In this document: positions 13,261 through 29,814 of the stretch, one piece after another
How positions within the stretch are numbered: the first letter of the stretch is position 1
How the letters are laid out: every line of letters begins with the position of its first letter
From: Phytoseiulus persimilis
Lineage: Eukaryota > Arthropoda > Arachnida > Mesostigmata > Phytoseiidae
Length of the DNA stretch: 64,000 nt
Reading direction: 5' to 3'
Assembly (NCBI GenBank): GCA_037576195.1
Contig: CM075104.1
Location: forward strand, 5,834,775 to 5,898,774
The notes under the pieces: model-generated
What the model saw: the letters and a program-made list of their open reading frames with translations, nothing else
Database searches by the model: none
Told to the model about the DNA's origin: nothing
Program-made: the position numbers and the translations under genes

Positions 13261-13266
13261 TTTATT
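13261..13266 (-). terminator. Polyadenylation signal of TRUB2
   Basis: AATAAA on the minus strand, about 48 nt past the TRUB2 stop codon. This is a normal distance for a short 3' UTR. Confidence 0.6.
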
Positions 13267-13313
13267 CCGTCGCCTTAAACATCCCATCGGGCCTAACAAG
13301 GACAGCAACTGCC

Positions 13314-15262
13314 TCAGATTCTCTTGAGAAGAGTCAGATTTTTCTTACACGGATCAGCTTCCCCCAGAAGGTTCGGGTATCGCCACTGGTCTATGTACAC
13401 AGCAGTTTCCTGAATGTTTTCGATAATGTTCTCTACGGTCCACTGATTCTTTATAAGAGCTTGATCCAGGGTGAAATGACCGAACCTGTGGAAAAGCTTC
13501 AATAACTTTCCCGGAAACTGGTTTGCTCGGCATAAGGTGATGCCTGGTGATCGCCACACGGACAGAGCAATTTCTTCAACCAGAGTCCACCCTGGCCCAG
13601 ACATCACACGACAAACATACAAACCTCACACGTCGCAGTTTCGCAATGGCAGCCGTCGTTCTCAGTTTTAAGGCGAGATCACAAACGAGACTTCTGATGT
13701 AGTCTTCACGTTCGTTAATAACTTGAAGCTCTGCGGAAGAGAGCATCCTTAGAAATCCGATCGAGTCCTCTATAGTGGGTATGATATGGGACACGAGCCT
13801 GAGTATCATACATGAGTCAACTGACCTAATGTGAACGAGGGAGAGTCGAACTCAATACATCGAAGACTGTATACAACAGGTGCTGAATTCTCTTGAGGTC
13901 TCACCAAGCCTGCGCTCGCGAGCTCGAAAGCTTCTTGAGACATTACGTCCACCCCGGCGAATTCGAATGCTTGCCTCTGCAACACGATGTATTCACCGGT
14001 TTGAAAACTTCAGAATCATAATCATGGCCAAGGAGCAATTATCAGCCTGAGAATTCCCTACCTGGAAACTGGCTTGCACTGAGCTACAGAAGCGCTCGAG
14101 TAACCCCTGGTGCACATGGTGAAATCGACTCCGTTCCCGAATCCTTCCAGTTGTCGTCCCATCGTCCGTCGTAGCTCCCAGCTCACAACATATGTGGTAG
14201 GTGCTGACCTGTGGACCGCGCGTGGTGGCAGTGAGTTGCTGAATCTAGTGTATAATCCTAGAGAAACCGACCGAGCGCACTCAAGGGATTCTTCCCAAGC
14301 TGATTCCCAATGTTTCATTCAATGTTCCCTCTGATGAGAATGTGTCCACCCTCACGGAACAAACAATCCCAAAAGCATCGTCGAAGCCCCCACCTCTTCC
14401 TATTCATACTGACGAAGATGGGGGGCCAGGTAGAGGACTGAATCGAGTCTGAATATCCCTCAAATGTGTCAAAGGCACCGTCTGAGTGAATTCATTGTAG
14501 TACCGCTAGTCGGAATTCCGGATACGCTGATTCCCAAGCTTTGTTCCCACGCACGATTCCGGAGTTCGCTTACCATAGGCATCCGCCGTAGGATGAAGTC
14601 TCGCTTCGAAGGTCGGATTCTCAGAAGGCATACTCCGCTTGACATGAACGGGGGCTTTGATATCCACTCGACTGAGAGGTCTTTCCTGTGAGGTTGGGCA
14701 AAGAAATACGTTCAGGAGTGAATACGACATGTTCCTCCGAGGGACTGCAATCTTTCCGACAAGTGATCAGTGACGGGGGATAAATAACTCACGCTTCATA
14801 TCTAGGGCCCATGACAAGTGGATTATCGGCGACAGACGGAACTTTCATGACCTTGAAGTTCTCGTCTTTCAAACTTCCAGTGATCTCCACCCGCTCTCGG
14901 ATAGGTCTCTGTTCCATCGCATTGAGATCTGAGAACGGAATTTTGAACCTCTCGTGAGGTTTCCGAATAGATGAGACTCAGCGAGTGGGGAGTCAAGTGA
15001 TCGTAGATCGCTCTCTGATCCAGCAGATAGATGTCTGCCAGATCACATAGTTCGAGGGACAGTGGAGCTCGATTTGAGAAATTCTCCCACACTGATTCGG
15101 TCCATCTGAACGGAAGGATCTCTCACCGTTACATAATGCCAATTGGAGCGTATTGTACACTCGCTGGATACCCCAATCTGCTGGCTTGTTGACACAGACG
15201 AATCCTTGCAGTAATTTATAGGCCTCAGGGGCGGTCTTGATAACAGTCTCCACCGAACACAT
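13314..15262 (-). CDS. TRUB2: Mitochondrial mRNA pseudouridine synthase TRUB2-like
   Basis: Spliced on the minus strand from seven exons: 15262-15127, 14928-14793, 14685-14574, 14244-14062, 13976-13826, 13730-13625 and 13485-13314. Phases join throughout and give 331 residues, about the length I recall for human TRUB2. Recognisable blocks are GFVCVNKPADWGIQRVYNTL near the N-terminus, NPLVMGPRYEAKDL, the SSGV segment of the TruB catalytic loop, STYHICCELGATTDDGTTTG, INEREDYIRSLVCDLALKLR and FGHFTLDQALIKNQW. Family members isomerise uridine in RNA, and vertebrate TRUB2 acts in mitochondrial RNA granules. Oddity: where human TRUB2 has LDAQASGV with the catalytic Asp, this protein reads KPPFMSSGV, so the Asp is replaced by Pro. 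The exon-3 acceptor was chosen by phase and homology. The start ATG has no competing upstream start that I could see. Confidence 0.88.
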
Positions 15263-15777
15263 CTCGATTCGTGGGGTTGAACTCGTACTTCACTCGCGGT
15301 TGGTGTGAGAATCGCGTATAGATCAAGAAATATGCAGTCTAGTCTGACGCATGTCAGAAGCAGGTCTTGCGAGCTGCGTTGAAACTGCCGGTATGTTCTC
15401 CGCGCACATGGGACCTAAGTCCCGAAGATGGATAAATAGCTATCCGGAGCGCAGAAGACTGTTTACATGCTTTGGCGCGAGAATTCGAATGTGGGCAGCC
15501 GGGGGGATTTTTCAGAAAGATTCACCCATCAGACTCTCGAATTCTCACTTCCAGGGTATTCATCCGGCTCCTCTCTGGAACACGCCTTCGTAGCCTCAGT
15601 GAGCCTCTGTCAATCAGATTTGCGCTAGGGTCGTGTGCTGTGTTTTCGGAAGAAGATCCATGCTTCACACCTCCTCTCTCTCAGCCTCGGCTCGCCCACC
15701 CCACGCAGACAAACTGTCGCAAAATCGTGAGGAAACTGCGTGAAACTGATCAGAGGGAATCCATAGAGAAGCTGATC
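15263..15777. promoter_or_regulatory. Divergent intergenic region, TRUB2/FKBP2
   Basis: The start codons of TRUB2 (minus, 15262) and FKBP2 (plus, 15778) face away from each other across 515 bp. The interval has no recognised coding sequence and no clear TATA box. It must hold both promoters and both 5' UTRs, so a shared bidirectional promoter is plausible. That is inference from the arrangement only. Confidence 0.5.
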
Positions 15778-16869
15778 ATGAACACGCTTCTCAAATGTGC
15801 CATATTGTCCGGTAGGTTGGATCCGGGGGTTTTGGGCACTGTAGGATAATCTAGTAGAGTATTGAACCGAGAGTGAGGTTGTGTAGAACTTGAATCAACG
15901 TATTCAAAAGAATGCTCATGTCTCTCGGTGCTGCTTCAAGGCTGATGACCATTTGGGTCCGGATACGTGACGCTACGGAGTGCGATTCAGGCTCTCACTG
16001 CCGGATCTCGAAGAAATCTTATTTCTTCATTGAGACTTAGATGCTGTATTGGTGGAGTCCTCATCAGAAGGGGCATGAGGAGCTGGACGAATCACCCTCG
16101 GAGACATGGGATTCGGAGTCGATATCGGTATTAACTCACGTTTTTCCCCAGTATTCATTGCCTTTTGCACAGCCGATGAGAAGAAGCTGCAAATCGGTGT
16201 GAAGAAAAGGCCCGAAACGTGCGATATCAAGTCCAGAGCTGGCGACGTGCTCTTCATGCATTACACCGGTACGCAGTTCCAGTGGCTCCCTCCCACATGA
16301 CTGTTTGGGAGAAGCTCTCGCGTTAATGCTCGTTTCTCATGAGAAGAATCTGAGAACCATTGACGGAACGGTCGAGTTAGGGCTCACCAACATACTCTGT
16401 GTTTCCAGGAACGCTCGAGAACGGAGTGAAATTCGACAGCTCTCTAGACAGGGGGCAGCCCCTCAGTTTCACTCTGGGCAGTGGACAAGTCATACGAGGA
16501 TGGGATCAGGGATTGCTCGGGTGAGGCAGGAATCCACAATGACGAACTCGAGCGTATCGGGGATTCCGGCTGAAGCGTTACTTCTTTCCAGCATGTGCAT
16601 CGGTGAAAAGCGGAAGCTCGTCATTCCCCCCGACATGGCATATGGATCTGCGGGAGTGCCCCCATCGATTCCTGGTGAGAGTCGTGACCCTCCGCATGTT
16701 GAACATGGACTATTTAATCCATTGGAGGCCGCGCGGATGAACTTTTTCCATTATTCTCTCTCCGTTGGGGGAAATACGCTCTAAATTCAGTGTTCTACCA
16801 TCTTCAGCTGATGCCACCTTGATATTCGAAGTCGAGCTGATGAACATTCAAAGAAAAGGCGAGCTTTGA
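15778..16869 (+). CDS. FKBP2: ER peptidyl-prolyl isomerase FKBP2
   Basis: Five exons (15778-15811, 16152-16268, 16409-16520, 16592-16674, 16808-16869) join in phase to 135 residues, close to the family's usual length. Exon 1 and the start of exon 2 encode the signal peptide [19 protein letters not shown]. One FKBP domain follows, with [40 protein letters not shown] and FEVEL, which include the aromatic/acidic residues lining the FK506/proline pocket. The C-terminus reads RKGEL, resembling an ER-retrieval tail as in FKBP2/FKBP13. The family catalyses cis-trans proline isomerisation in the ER lumen. Introns are 71-340 bp with GT-AG ends. The tiny 34 nt first exon is easy to miss. It is divergent from TRUB2. 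Confidence 0.95.
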
Positions 16870-19077
16870 GCTTACGTGGGGTTAGGAACAACTTCAATTC
16901 ACCAAAGCCTATGACAACGCTCCTCAAGATTTAACGATGGAACCGAAGCAGGATCCGGACTCTGTTGCCAGAACCGCGTGATCGAGACATCTTAGACTCG
17001 CGCATCAAGGACGACCAGATGATCAACGAACTATTATGAAAAAACAGTACCCATTCCAGGAGCGTTCTTGTCCTCATTTCGCCCTGAGAACAAAGAGCAG
17101 GGAGTGCCGGGCGAACAGATTAGATTTTGATGAACTCCCTTATGGCGCCTCGAGAGCCAGTTATCGTGCATCCAGCGATTTTGGAGACTCTTCTAAGGCT
17201 CCGTTTCTCCCTCCGAGAGAGCAGTTTTGTTGGTGGGCTCAATCAACTCATCACGAGTGAAGGTGAATTCCCCCGAGTGGAGATGAAATCCAGTTTCCCT
17301 TCGAATAAGCGTTTCGTCCCCCACTGCGTCTACATGACGTCATAAAGTGAGCGACTGGTGAGCGTCGAAACGCTCACGTCAGTGTCAGGAGACCGCGTAA
17401 AACGTTTTGGAGATGATATCGAACCGCGTGAGCTGCGGAGCGCGGGAGCTGATTCTGTTAGAGATTCGCTGGGTGGCGAATCCTACTCTGATTCCACTGT
17501 TCAAGACGATTCCCCGAGATGCTTCATAGACTCCTTTGCTTTTAGAGCCTTCTTACCGTATGCTCCGTGGTTCGTTCCGTTGCCGCAGGCCTATCTGCGA
17601 GGATATGTTATCGGCAGTTCAGAAATCCGGGTCTTCAGCAGATTTTTTCTCAGGTTTCTTTTTACAGCATGCTGGAAACATCGGAGTCGAGGGAAATGTG
17701 TCTCTTTGCTTAGTTCAAAACATGTTGTAATGGGAGCTGTTCGATTATGGGAATTCCCCGAGATTGAAGACACAACTTTCGACTTCCTATTGAGATTAGC
17801 TCAAAATCATACATGTTTGGAGTTCAATCGAGTTCTCGCGGCACATCAGAGTCTAGATAGATGGCAGTAGATGAGGAGGAGCAGCTTTGTAGAAACGGCA
17901 AGAGTCGAAAGGTTGCCAGTTATGAGCCTTTGAAGAGTTGCAAAATGTTGATCTCAGCTCAGCCGCGATCAACGCCAATGCTCTCATTCCTCAATGTGAC
18001 TGCTTATCGAGTTCTAGCTCAAGATGAGCCAGTGGTTGATGAAAAGTGGAGCCATGGCTCTTATTTAGAGTCTCAATAAGACTGCTCCATAGCGAAATGC
18101 GGAAGATGAGCTCAGTTGACCGAGGATCCCTCAATGGCGCCTGCGGGTCGGAGAACTCTCTGACAGCTATAAGCACACTCTTGGAATTAGGTGGCCCGGT
18201 CTTCGACGAATTAGTTTGAGATTTGGAAATTCCGCGAAAATTCCGTCTTAAACACCACACCTAAAATTCGATCATCGCTCCCGGAGCTTCTCCTGTACTC
18301 GAGAAGTTTTCTCTGTTTAGCCAACCAATGGGGACACTCCGCTCTAAGGTGTTGCATAGGCTCGCCTCTGGTGACAAGAGGGTCGATCTGTTGGAAAAGC
18401 GCGATTTTTTTCCGTGAATTGGTCACGAACCGAGTCCAGCCGGTGTCGCCTGGCACATCCATTGAGCTGCCCTATACTCCCTGGGTTGAGAGACACCTCT
18501 TCTGACCTGTACCCGCTTCCACTCAGAGTTTCGTTTTTCACAGCGCTCACATGACGCCATTTCGTTTCCACTCGGGATTTCGTTTTACAGAGTGCTCACA
18601 TGACGTCATGTAGCACGCGGTTATCAACCCGCGCGTCGAATCTCCTCATCGACGACAGAAGACTCAGTGGAGCATTTTCTGTTTGAAGCCATGTGGGAAA
18701 ATGATAGAGAAGTACAATGCGATGTCGGTCAGCAGAATGTTTCGAGCAGGGTGTCGGTGCTTCTGATCGATCCTACTCATGATTATGAAAACGTAATAAA
18801 CTCCCCCGAGCGTTTACTTGTTTGAAACGACCGTTCGCCGAGGCTTGCCAGGATTTCGTTGTGAGGTCAAGGCTGCCGAGTGTAATCGAAGAATCCACCT
18901 CTCCCAAAACTCCTGGCGAGAGACTCTACATATATAGCGATCAATCGATCAGCTTTCGCCCCTGGTGGGAACGTTCCCGCCCGAGCGCAACCCGATGCCG
19001 AACCCTCGGTACTCTCGAGTCTTGCTACTGTCTCGATTGCCGGCAGCTGCGGGTTTTTCCCATCCGAAAACCTGAGG
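16870..19077. other. Intergenic, unassigned ORFs
   Basis: No recognised gene. A 170-codon plus-strand frame at 17358-17870 has a leucine-rich end (TTFDFLLRLAQNHTCLEFNR), and a second frame follows at 17861-18079. Neither matches a family I know, and I could not link them by splicing. The final part (from about 18865) is open in the frame of the downstream DHX15-like gene but has no ATG before 19078 and shows no homology to the DHX15 N-terminus. Confidence 0.4.
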
Positions 19078-20577
19078 ATGGCCGACCGATTCCGAATCGC
19101 GTTCCTTGAAGCCTTCGATAACCATCAAGTGGTCATTGTGGTTGGTGACACAGACTCGGGCAAGACTACTGAGGTTCCTCAATGGTGCCTCCAAGAGATC
19201 CGCCACCCCGGCCCTTCTTCGGGCGGGTCTCAACGTGTTCAGGGATTGAAGGTGGTCTGCACGCAACCGAAAAGAGCGGCAGCTGTCTCCGCGGCAACCC
19301 GGGTAGCTCGTGAGCAGGGAGTGACTCTGGGTCAGGAAGTGGGGTTCGCGATAAGATTTGAGAGCCGATTCGAACCTGCAACTCCACTTAAGTACGTGAC
19401 TGACGGCACGCTCCTCAGAGAAGCGCGAGCTGACCCACTGCTCAGTACCTATGGTTGTATTGTTCTGGATGAAGTTCAGGAGCGAACTGCTGCCACGGAT
19501 ATCCTCCTGTGTCTTGTGAGACAAGCTCTTAGCAAACGAACCGACATCAAGCTCGTGGTGATGATGACCACCCTCGACGCCGGGCAATTCCAACGCTACT
19601 TCGATGGCGCGCCGATCGTGCACATGTCTGTCAGACCTGGCTGTGCTCCAGCTCTCGACGAAATCCTCCTCGGTCCGAGGAAATCGGTCCCCGAGATCTT
19701 GAGGAGCGATCTTATGACTGTCGTCCTCGAACTCAAGAGGTTCGGAGTGGATGATCTTGCAAGCTTCGGTTTGATGGATCCGCCAAAAACAGAGGATCTA
19801 AATCGAGCTGAGGAAGCTCTCAAATGCCTCGGAGCACTCGACGACGCGGGAACTCTGACGAAGATAGGTGAAACCATGGCTGGCTTTCCACTGCATCCGC
19901 AAATGGCGAGAGCGTTGGTCGCGTCATGCGAGTTTAACTGCTCCGATGAGATTCGAACACTCATTTCGATGCTATCGAGTCCTGGACACATTCACATCGG
20001 CCACATGACCGCGGAGGAAGACGTCAAAGCTGATCAGGACCCCATCCTCGCTGAAGGAGACCACTTCGCGATGCTGGCTGCATATCGGGCTTTCGGACGA
20101 TCCCTTGAATGCCCCGAGTACGACGAGGATCCGATTCACGTGCTATCTCTTAAGCGAGCAAGACAAATCGATTCTCATCTGGCGACTATCATGGATCTCT
20201 TAAACCTCGAGCGAAATTCCACAGAGGCCTCTGCCGATAGCTATTCACTCAACATCCGTAAGGCTCTCGTTGTGGGATTCTTCATGCAGGTCGCCTACCG
20301 CGGGGAGGACGGGGAATATCGCACTGTAAGGGACAACAATGTGGTAAAGCTGCATCCAGCCACCTGTTTGAAGAGTGAGCCTGATTGGGTCGTGTACAGC
20401 GAGTACGTGGGTGCACCTGAAAACTGCATCCGTACAGTGACTGCCATCGAGCCCGAAAGCCTTCTCGATTTCGCTCCTCGATTCTACACGGGAAGCAGGC
20501 TCCTTCACAGTGACGTCAAGAGTCGTCTTCAGGCAATAGCTGGAAAACGGAAAGCCTCACGTGATTGCCGTCATTGA
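19078..20577 (+). CDS. Single-exon DHX15 paralogue lacking RecA2 (putative pseudo-helicase)
   Basis: A 499-codon intronless frame is clearly homologous to the DHX15 encoded at 27646-29814. It lacks the first ~65 residues and, by an in-frame deletion near residue 200, about 180 residues corresponding to DHX15 ~250-425: helicase motifs IV-VI and most of the second RecA domain. The ratchet/winged-helix and OB-fold regions remain (PEILRSDL onward to the C-terminus). Remaining motifs are altered: Walker A reads GDTDSGKTT (residues 23-31), DEAH has become DEVQ (131-134), and SAT has become MTT. Unwinding activity is therefore unlikely. Despite many substitutions the frame has no stop, which suggests selection on the protein, possibly as a binding partner of DHX15 co-factors. 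It could instead be a retrocopy decaying slowly. The start at 19078 aligns with DHX15 around residue 63. Confidence 0.8.
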   Translation: MADRFRIAFLEAFDNHQVVIVVGDTDSGKTTEVPQWCLQEIRHPGPSSGGSQRVQGLKVVCTQPKRAAAVSAATRVAREQGVTLGQEVGFAIRFESRFEPATPLKYVTDGTLLREARADPLLSTYGCIVLDEVQERTAATDILLCLVRQALSKRTDIKLVVMMTTLDAGQFQRYFDGAPIVHMSVRPGCAPALDEILLGPRKSVPEILRSDLMTVVLELKRFGVDDLASFGLMDPPKTEDLNRAEEALKCLGALDDAGTLTKIGETMAGFPLHPQMARALVASCEFNCSDEIRTLISMLSSPGHIHIGHMTAEEDVKADQDPILAEGDHFAMLAAYRAFGRSLECPEYDEDPIHVLSLKRARQIDSHLATIMDLLNLERNSTEASADSYSLNIRKALVVGFFMQVAYRGEDGEYRTVRDNNVVKLHPATCLKSEPDWVVYSEYVGAPENCIRTVTAIEPESLLDFAPRFYTGSRLLHSDVKSRLQAIAGKRKASRDCRH

Positions 20578-20597
20578 ATGCCCGGGAACGTTGACAC

Positions 20598-20611
20598 GGG
20601 GGGGGGGGGGG
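20598..20611 (+). repeat. G14 homopolymer run
   Basis: Fourteen consecutive G residues lie 21 bp after the stop codon of the DHX15-like gene. The run could form a G-quadruplex or be a sequencing/assembly weak point. Confidence 0.9.
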
Positions 20612-20930
20612 CACATTCGGCCTATGAGACTTATACTCCACTCAAAACCCACATTGCTCAGACAAGGCGTGACGCTATTCTATACCTCAATTTCCGCGTT
20701 TCCCGTGAATTGATGAGTATAGATTTGATTCGGAATCCCGATGTCGCTTGGAAGAAGCATCCGGCTGTCGTCCTGGGAAGAGTCGTTGCGTACTCCTCCT
20801 AATATCGAGAAGACTTTCCACATCCGGTGCAGAGCCGCGAGGGAAGAATATGGGAACGGGAGGGGAAGGATTGCTCCTCCGCAAACGATGAGAGCGAACC
20901 GTTCTCGTTGTCACACTAGCATTCGATCAG

Positions 20931-20936
20931 TTTATT
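20931..20936 (-). terminator. Polyadenylation signal of ABITRAM
   Basis: AATAAA on the minus strand, 54 nt beyond the ABITRAM stop codon, at a distance typical of a short 3' UTR. It lies between two convergent genes. Confidence 0.6.
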
Positions 20937-20990
20937 GCGTTGGATGTCATGATGAATGAGCCAAACTGTATACAACCACACGACATACGA

Positions 20991-21910
20991 TCATCTAAGG
21001 AAGTCGCTTCGTATCTGTTCTTTCCTCAGTTCCACGTAATCGTTGGGGTGACAGAAAACGCTGTTCCTCAGCTCAGTTTCCAGGTGGAACGGAGGTAGAA
21101 CTACGCCGATATATCCTGTGTTGAAGGGATCTCTGTTCAAGAGAGAGGCATCCTCGCAGAGACGCGCGTTCACTTCCACCAAGGCGCCTGAAACAAGAAT
21201 TGCTGTCATGGATCATGTTATCTCATGGATCATGAACTGTTATCTTTCTGAGATTTATCCTCGATCGGTTGACCTCAGGTCGGGTTCAGGTCATAATAGT
21301 TCAGGCTTCCTGCGAAGGCCTCGTTCACTGACCCGGCACACAAGCTCTCACAGTGAACAGCTTGTTCTCTGTTTGAATGTAGCATAACGAGCTGTCTTTC
21401 TTCACCCGTTGACCGCCTTTCTTCCATTTGCCGCTCACCTGGGGAACCGAATGTTCTGATGAGGTCAGGCAGTTATTTGATCCTAAAATTCGATTTCTCA
21501 TGCATAGTCTAGCTGAACGCCTAGGATCGTCCTGGGAGGGACAACCGGAATGATGGAACGAGAACTATTACGCAGGAGAGTTACCTCAGACGAACCTTGT
21601 TGTCGAGACGGTTGAGAGAATCATTGATCTTGAAGTCGATCCTGTCAACCCGCAAACGATCTCTGACGATCGGATGAGAGGGAGCTAAACAGACAACAGC
21701 CACACGATTCGAGTGTAGCAGGACCAACTGGTCTTCCATATCCTCCGACGGATCGACGTAGAACCTCGGGGTGAAATATCTCTCCACTGTCGAGGGAAAA
21801 TCCCTGACACGCTTCACGAGCGCGAGCTTGTCCCAATCATGAGCGTCATTCTTGCTCACGAGGACCGTTTCTCCGATCTGTTCCTCCTTCTCCTGCTCCT
21901 TGAAGGACAT
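20991..21910 (-). CDS. ABITRAM: Actin-binding transcription modulator (ABITRAM/FAM206A/Simiate)
   Basis: Three exons on the minus strand (21910-21585, 21433-21333, 21187-20991) join in phase to 207 residues. Diagnostic segments are STVERYFTPRFYVD, DQLVLLHSNRVAVVCLAPSHP, DFKINDSLNRLDNKVRL, SGKWKKGGQRV and NTGYIGVVLPPFH. These follow the FAM206A order, including the HSNR...LA.SHP core. Vertebrate Simiate/ABITRAM is a small nuclear-speckle and actin-associated protein with a fold related to glycine-cleavage H protein. The exon-2 acceptor is the internal one (GGTGAG|CGGC); using the preceding AG would cause an immediate stop. The frame continues upstream to an earlier ATG at 22060 and then into repeat DNA, so the start is uncertain; I chose 21910 because homology begins about 38 residues later. 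The gene converges on the DHX15-like gene. Confidence 0.9.
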
Positions 21911-22100
21911 GAATTGCCCGTCAGTACCTTGCCCGTTCTCGAGGTCCACCCGGTGCCTGAACTCGCCCCGTTTCAGCTCGACGCTCGCATTCAGACCACA
22001 GCTTAGCGTTGTGAAATTATCGGGAGGATCGGACGGGATTCTGTTGAAATCTGACACCATACTCTTCCGACTTTTGTCAAACAAGCTCAGTCCATTCTCT

Positions 22101-22268
22101 GTGACGACTAGACCCTGCACTCCGTGGTACGGAATACGGCTGATTTCGGAAAATACGGTCCGGGTCACAATGCGCAACGTACCGTATTACGGTGATACGG
22201 ACCTTGCGAATCATACAGTCCGTACTGTAATACGGCGCTACAGACCGTATCATTGATACGGACCGTAC
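22101..22268 (+). repeat. Left inverted arm of foldback element
   Basis: Pairs with the reverse complement of 22909-23069. It contains repeated TACGG/CCGTA words, for example near 22187-22206, 22218-22240 and 22243-22266. The arm overlaps the upstream extension of the ABITRAM open frame, so the first residues of that extension are transposon-derived. Confidence 0.8.
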
Positions 22269-22477
22269 CTCAGCCGTAGGCTCAGCATCCCATGATTTGA
22301 CATTCTAGATTGTTTACGAAGTTCAATGTCAATCGTAACAACGATTCACCTCGTGATGAAATGGAACTTATCTAACGGTCCGAAATGCATACCCAACGAA
22401 TTTGATGGGTTTATTCAGAATCCGTATTTAGTCCTGAAATCTCCGGAAAGTTTGCTTTGTGCGTTGGGGAAAGTTCG

Positions 22478-22897
22478 TTAGGAATGTATGATCAGAGAAA
22501 CGAACGTCGCTAAGAATGTTTTGGCTATAGCGACGGGCGTGCCGCGCGCCGCGCCCGGCTGAAAGAGCGTTCCGGGGAACGCTTGTGGGCCGCAATGTTT
22601 CCATGGTTGTTGCAAGTGATCTCGGCAAAGTTCCGAAACCCTGCTCGAAGCAACCTCATCATCCGAAAAGATATACTCTTCAGGTAGTCCACATTCGACA
22701 TGTGGCTCACAAAGCTGAGTGATGCATTTTGGACCGATGGAGTTCCGATTCCTGATCTGGTGAACCCATGTCCCGACTGACGTCGAACTTCGTAAATAAT
22801 CTAGAATATCATAGAATGCCGAGCGAAGAGCAAGCACACTACGCTCGAGGATGATAACGTGAGTTATCTCCAACGCTATTTGAGGCTTTTCAGGCAT
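22478..22897 (-). CDS. ORF inside foldback element, unknown
   Basis: A 139-codon frame between the two arms reads partly protein-like sequence: IALEITHVIILERSVLALRS, FYDILDYLRSS, IRNRNSIGPKCITQLCEPHV and EEYIFSDDEVASSRVSELC. It is not a known transposase and no catalytic triad is visible. It may be captured host sequence carried by the element, or a chance ORF. Confidence 0.25.
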   Translation of the reverse strand: MPEKPQIALEITHVIILERSVLALRSAFYDILDYLRSSTSVGTWVHQIRNRNSIGPKCITQLCEPHVECGLPEEYIFSDDEVASSRVSELCRDHLQQPWKHCGPQAFPGTLFQPGAARGTPVAIAKTFLATFVSLIIHS

Positions 22898-22908
22898 TCG
22901 AGTCGGAC

Positions 22909-23069
22909 ACAGTACTACAGTACGGCCCGTATCAATAATACTGTACGGTCCGTACTATGGATACGGTCCGTATTACCGTATTACGTTGGGCTGCGCATTA
23001 TAATACGGACCGTATTCCCGAAAATCAGCCGTATTCCCTACTACGGAGTGCGGGGTCTAGTGACGACTG
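22909..23069 (-). repeat. Right inverted arm of foldback element
   Basis: This is the inverted copy of 22101-22268, with the same order of motifs read on the minus strand: ACTAGACCCCGCACTCCGT, then ATACGGCTGATTTTCGG, then a run of ATACGG/CCGTAT words. Identity is imperfect, with small indels, so the insertion is not brand new. Confidence 0.8.

Positions 23070-29814
<6,745 letters not shown>

Larger units (their letters stand above)
22101..23069. mobile_element. Foldback/MITE-like element with long palindromic inverted arms
   Basis: Two arms, 22101-22268 and 22909-23069, are imperfect inverted repeats of about 160 bp. Each begins at its outer end with an ACTAGACCC(C/T)GCACTCCGT motif and then ATACGGCTGATTT(T)CGG. 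Both are filled with variants of ATACGGACCGTAT, itself palindromic. The ~640 bp between the arms is different sequence. The structure fits a non-autonomous terminal-inverted-repeat or foldback transposon. I see no transposase. The left end lies within about 200 bp upstream of the ABITRAM start, so it could influence that promoter. The exact ends and any target-site duplication were not resolved by eye. Confidence 0.8.

Noticed and set aside
19596-19991. 131-codon minus-strand ORF inside the DHX15-like gene
   Set aside because: Shadow of the plus-strand helicase frame; no independent homology.
21434-21441. First AG as the ABITRAM exon-2 acceptor
   Set aside because: It would give an immediate TGA after the phase-2 join; the AG five bases further restores the conserved SGKWKKGG sequence.
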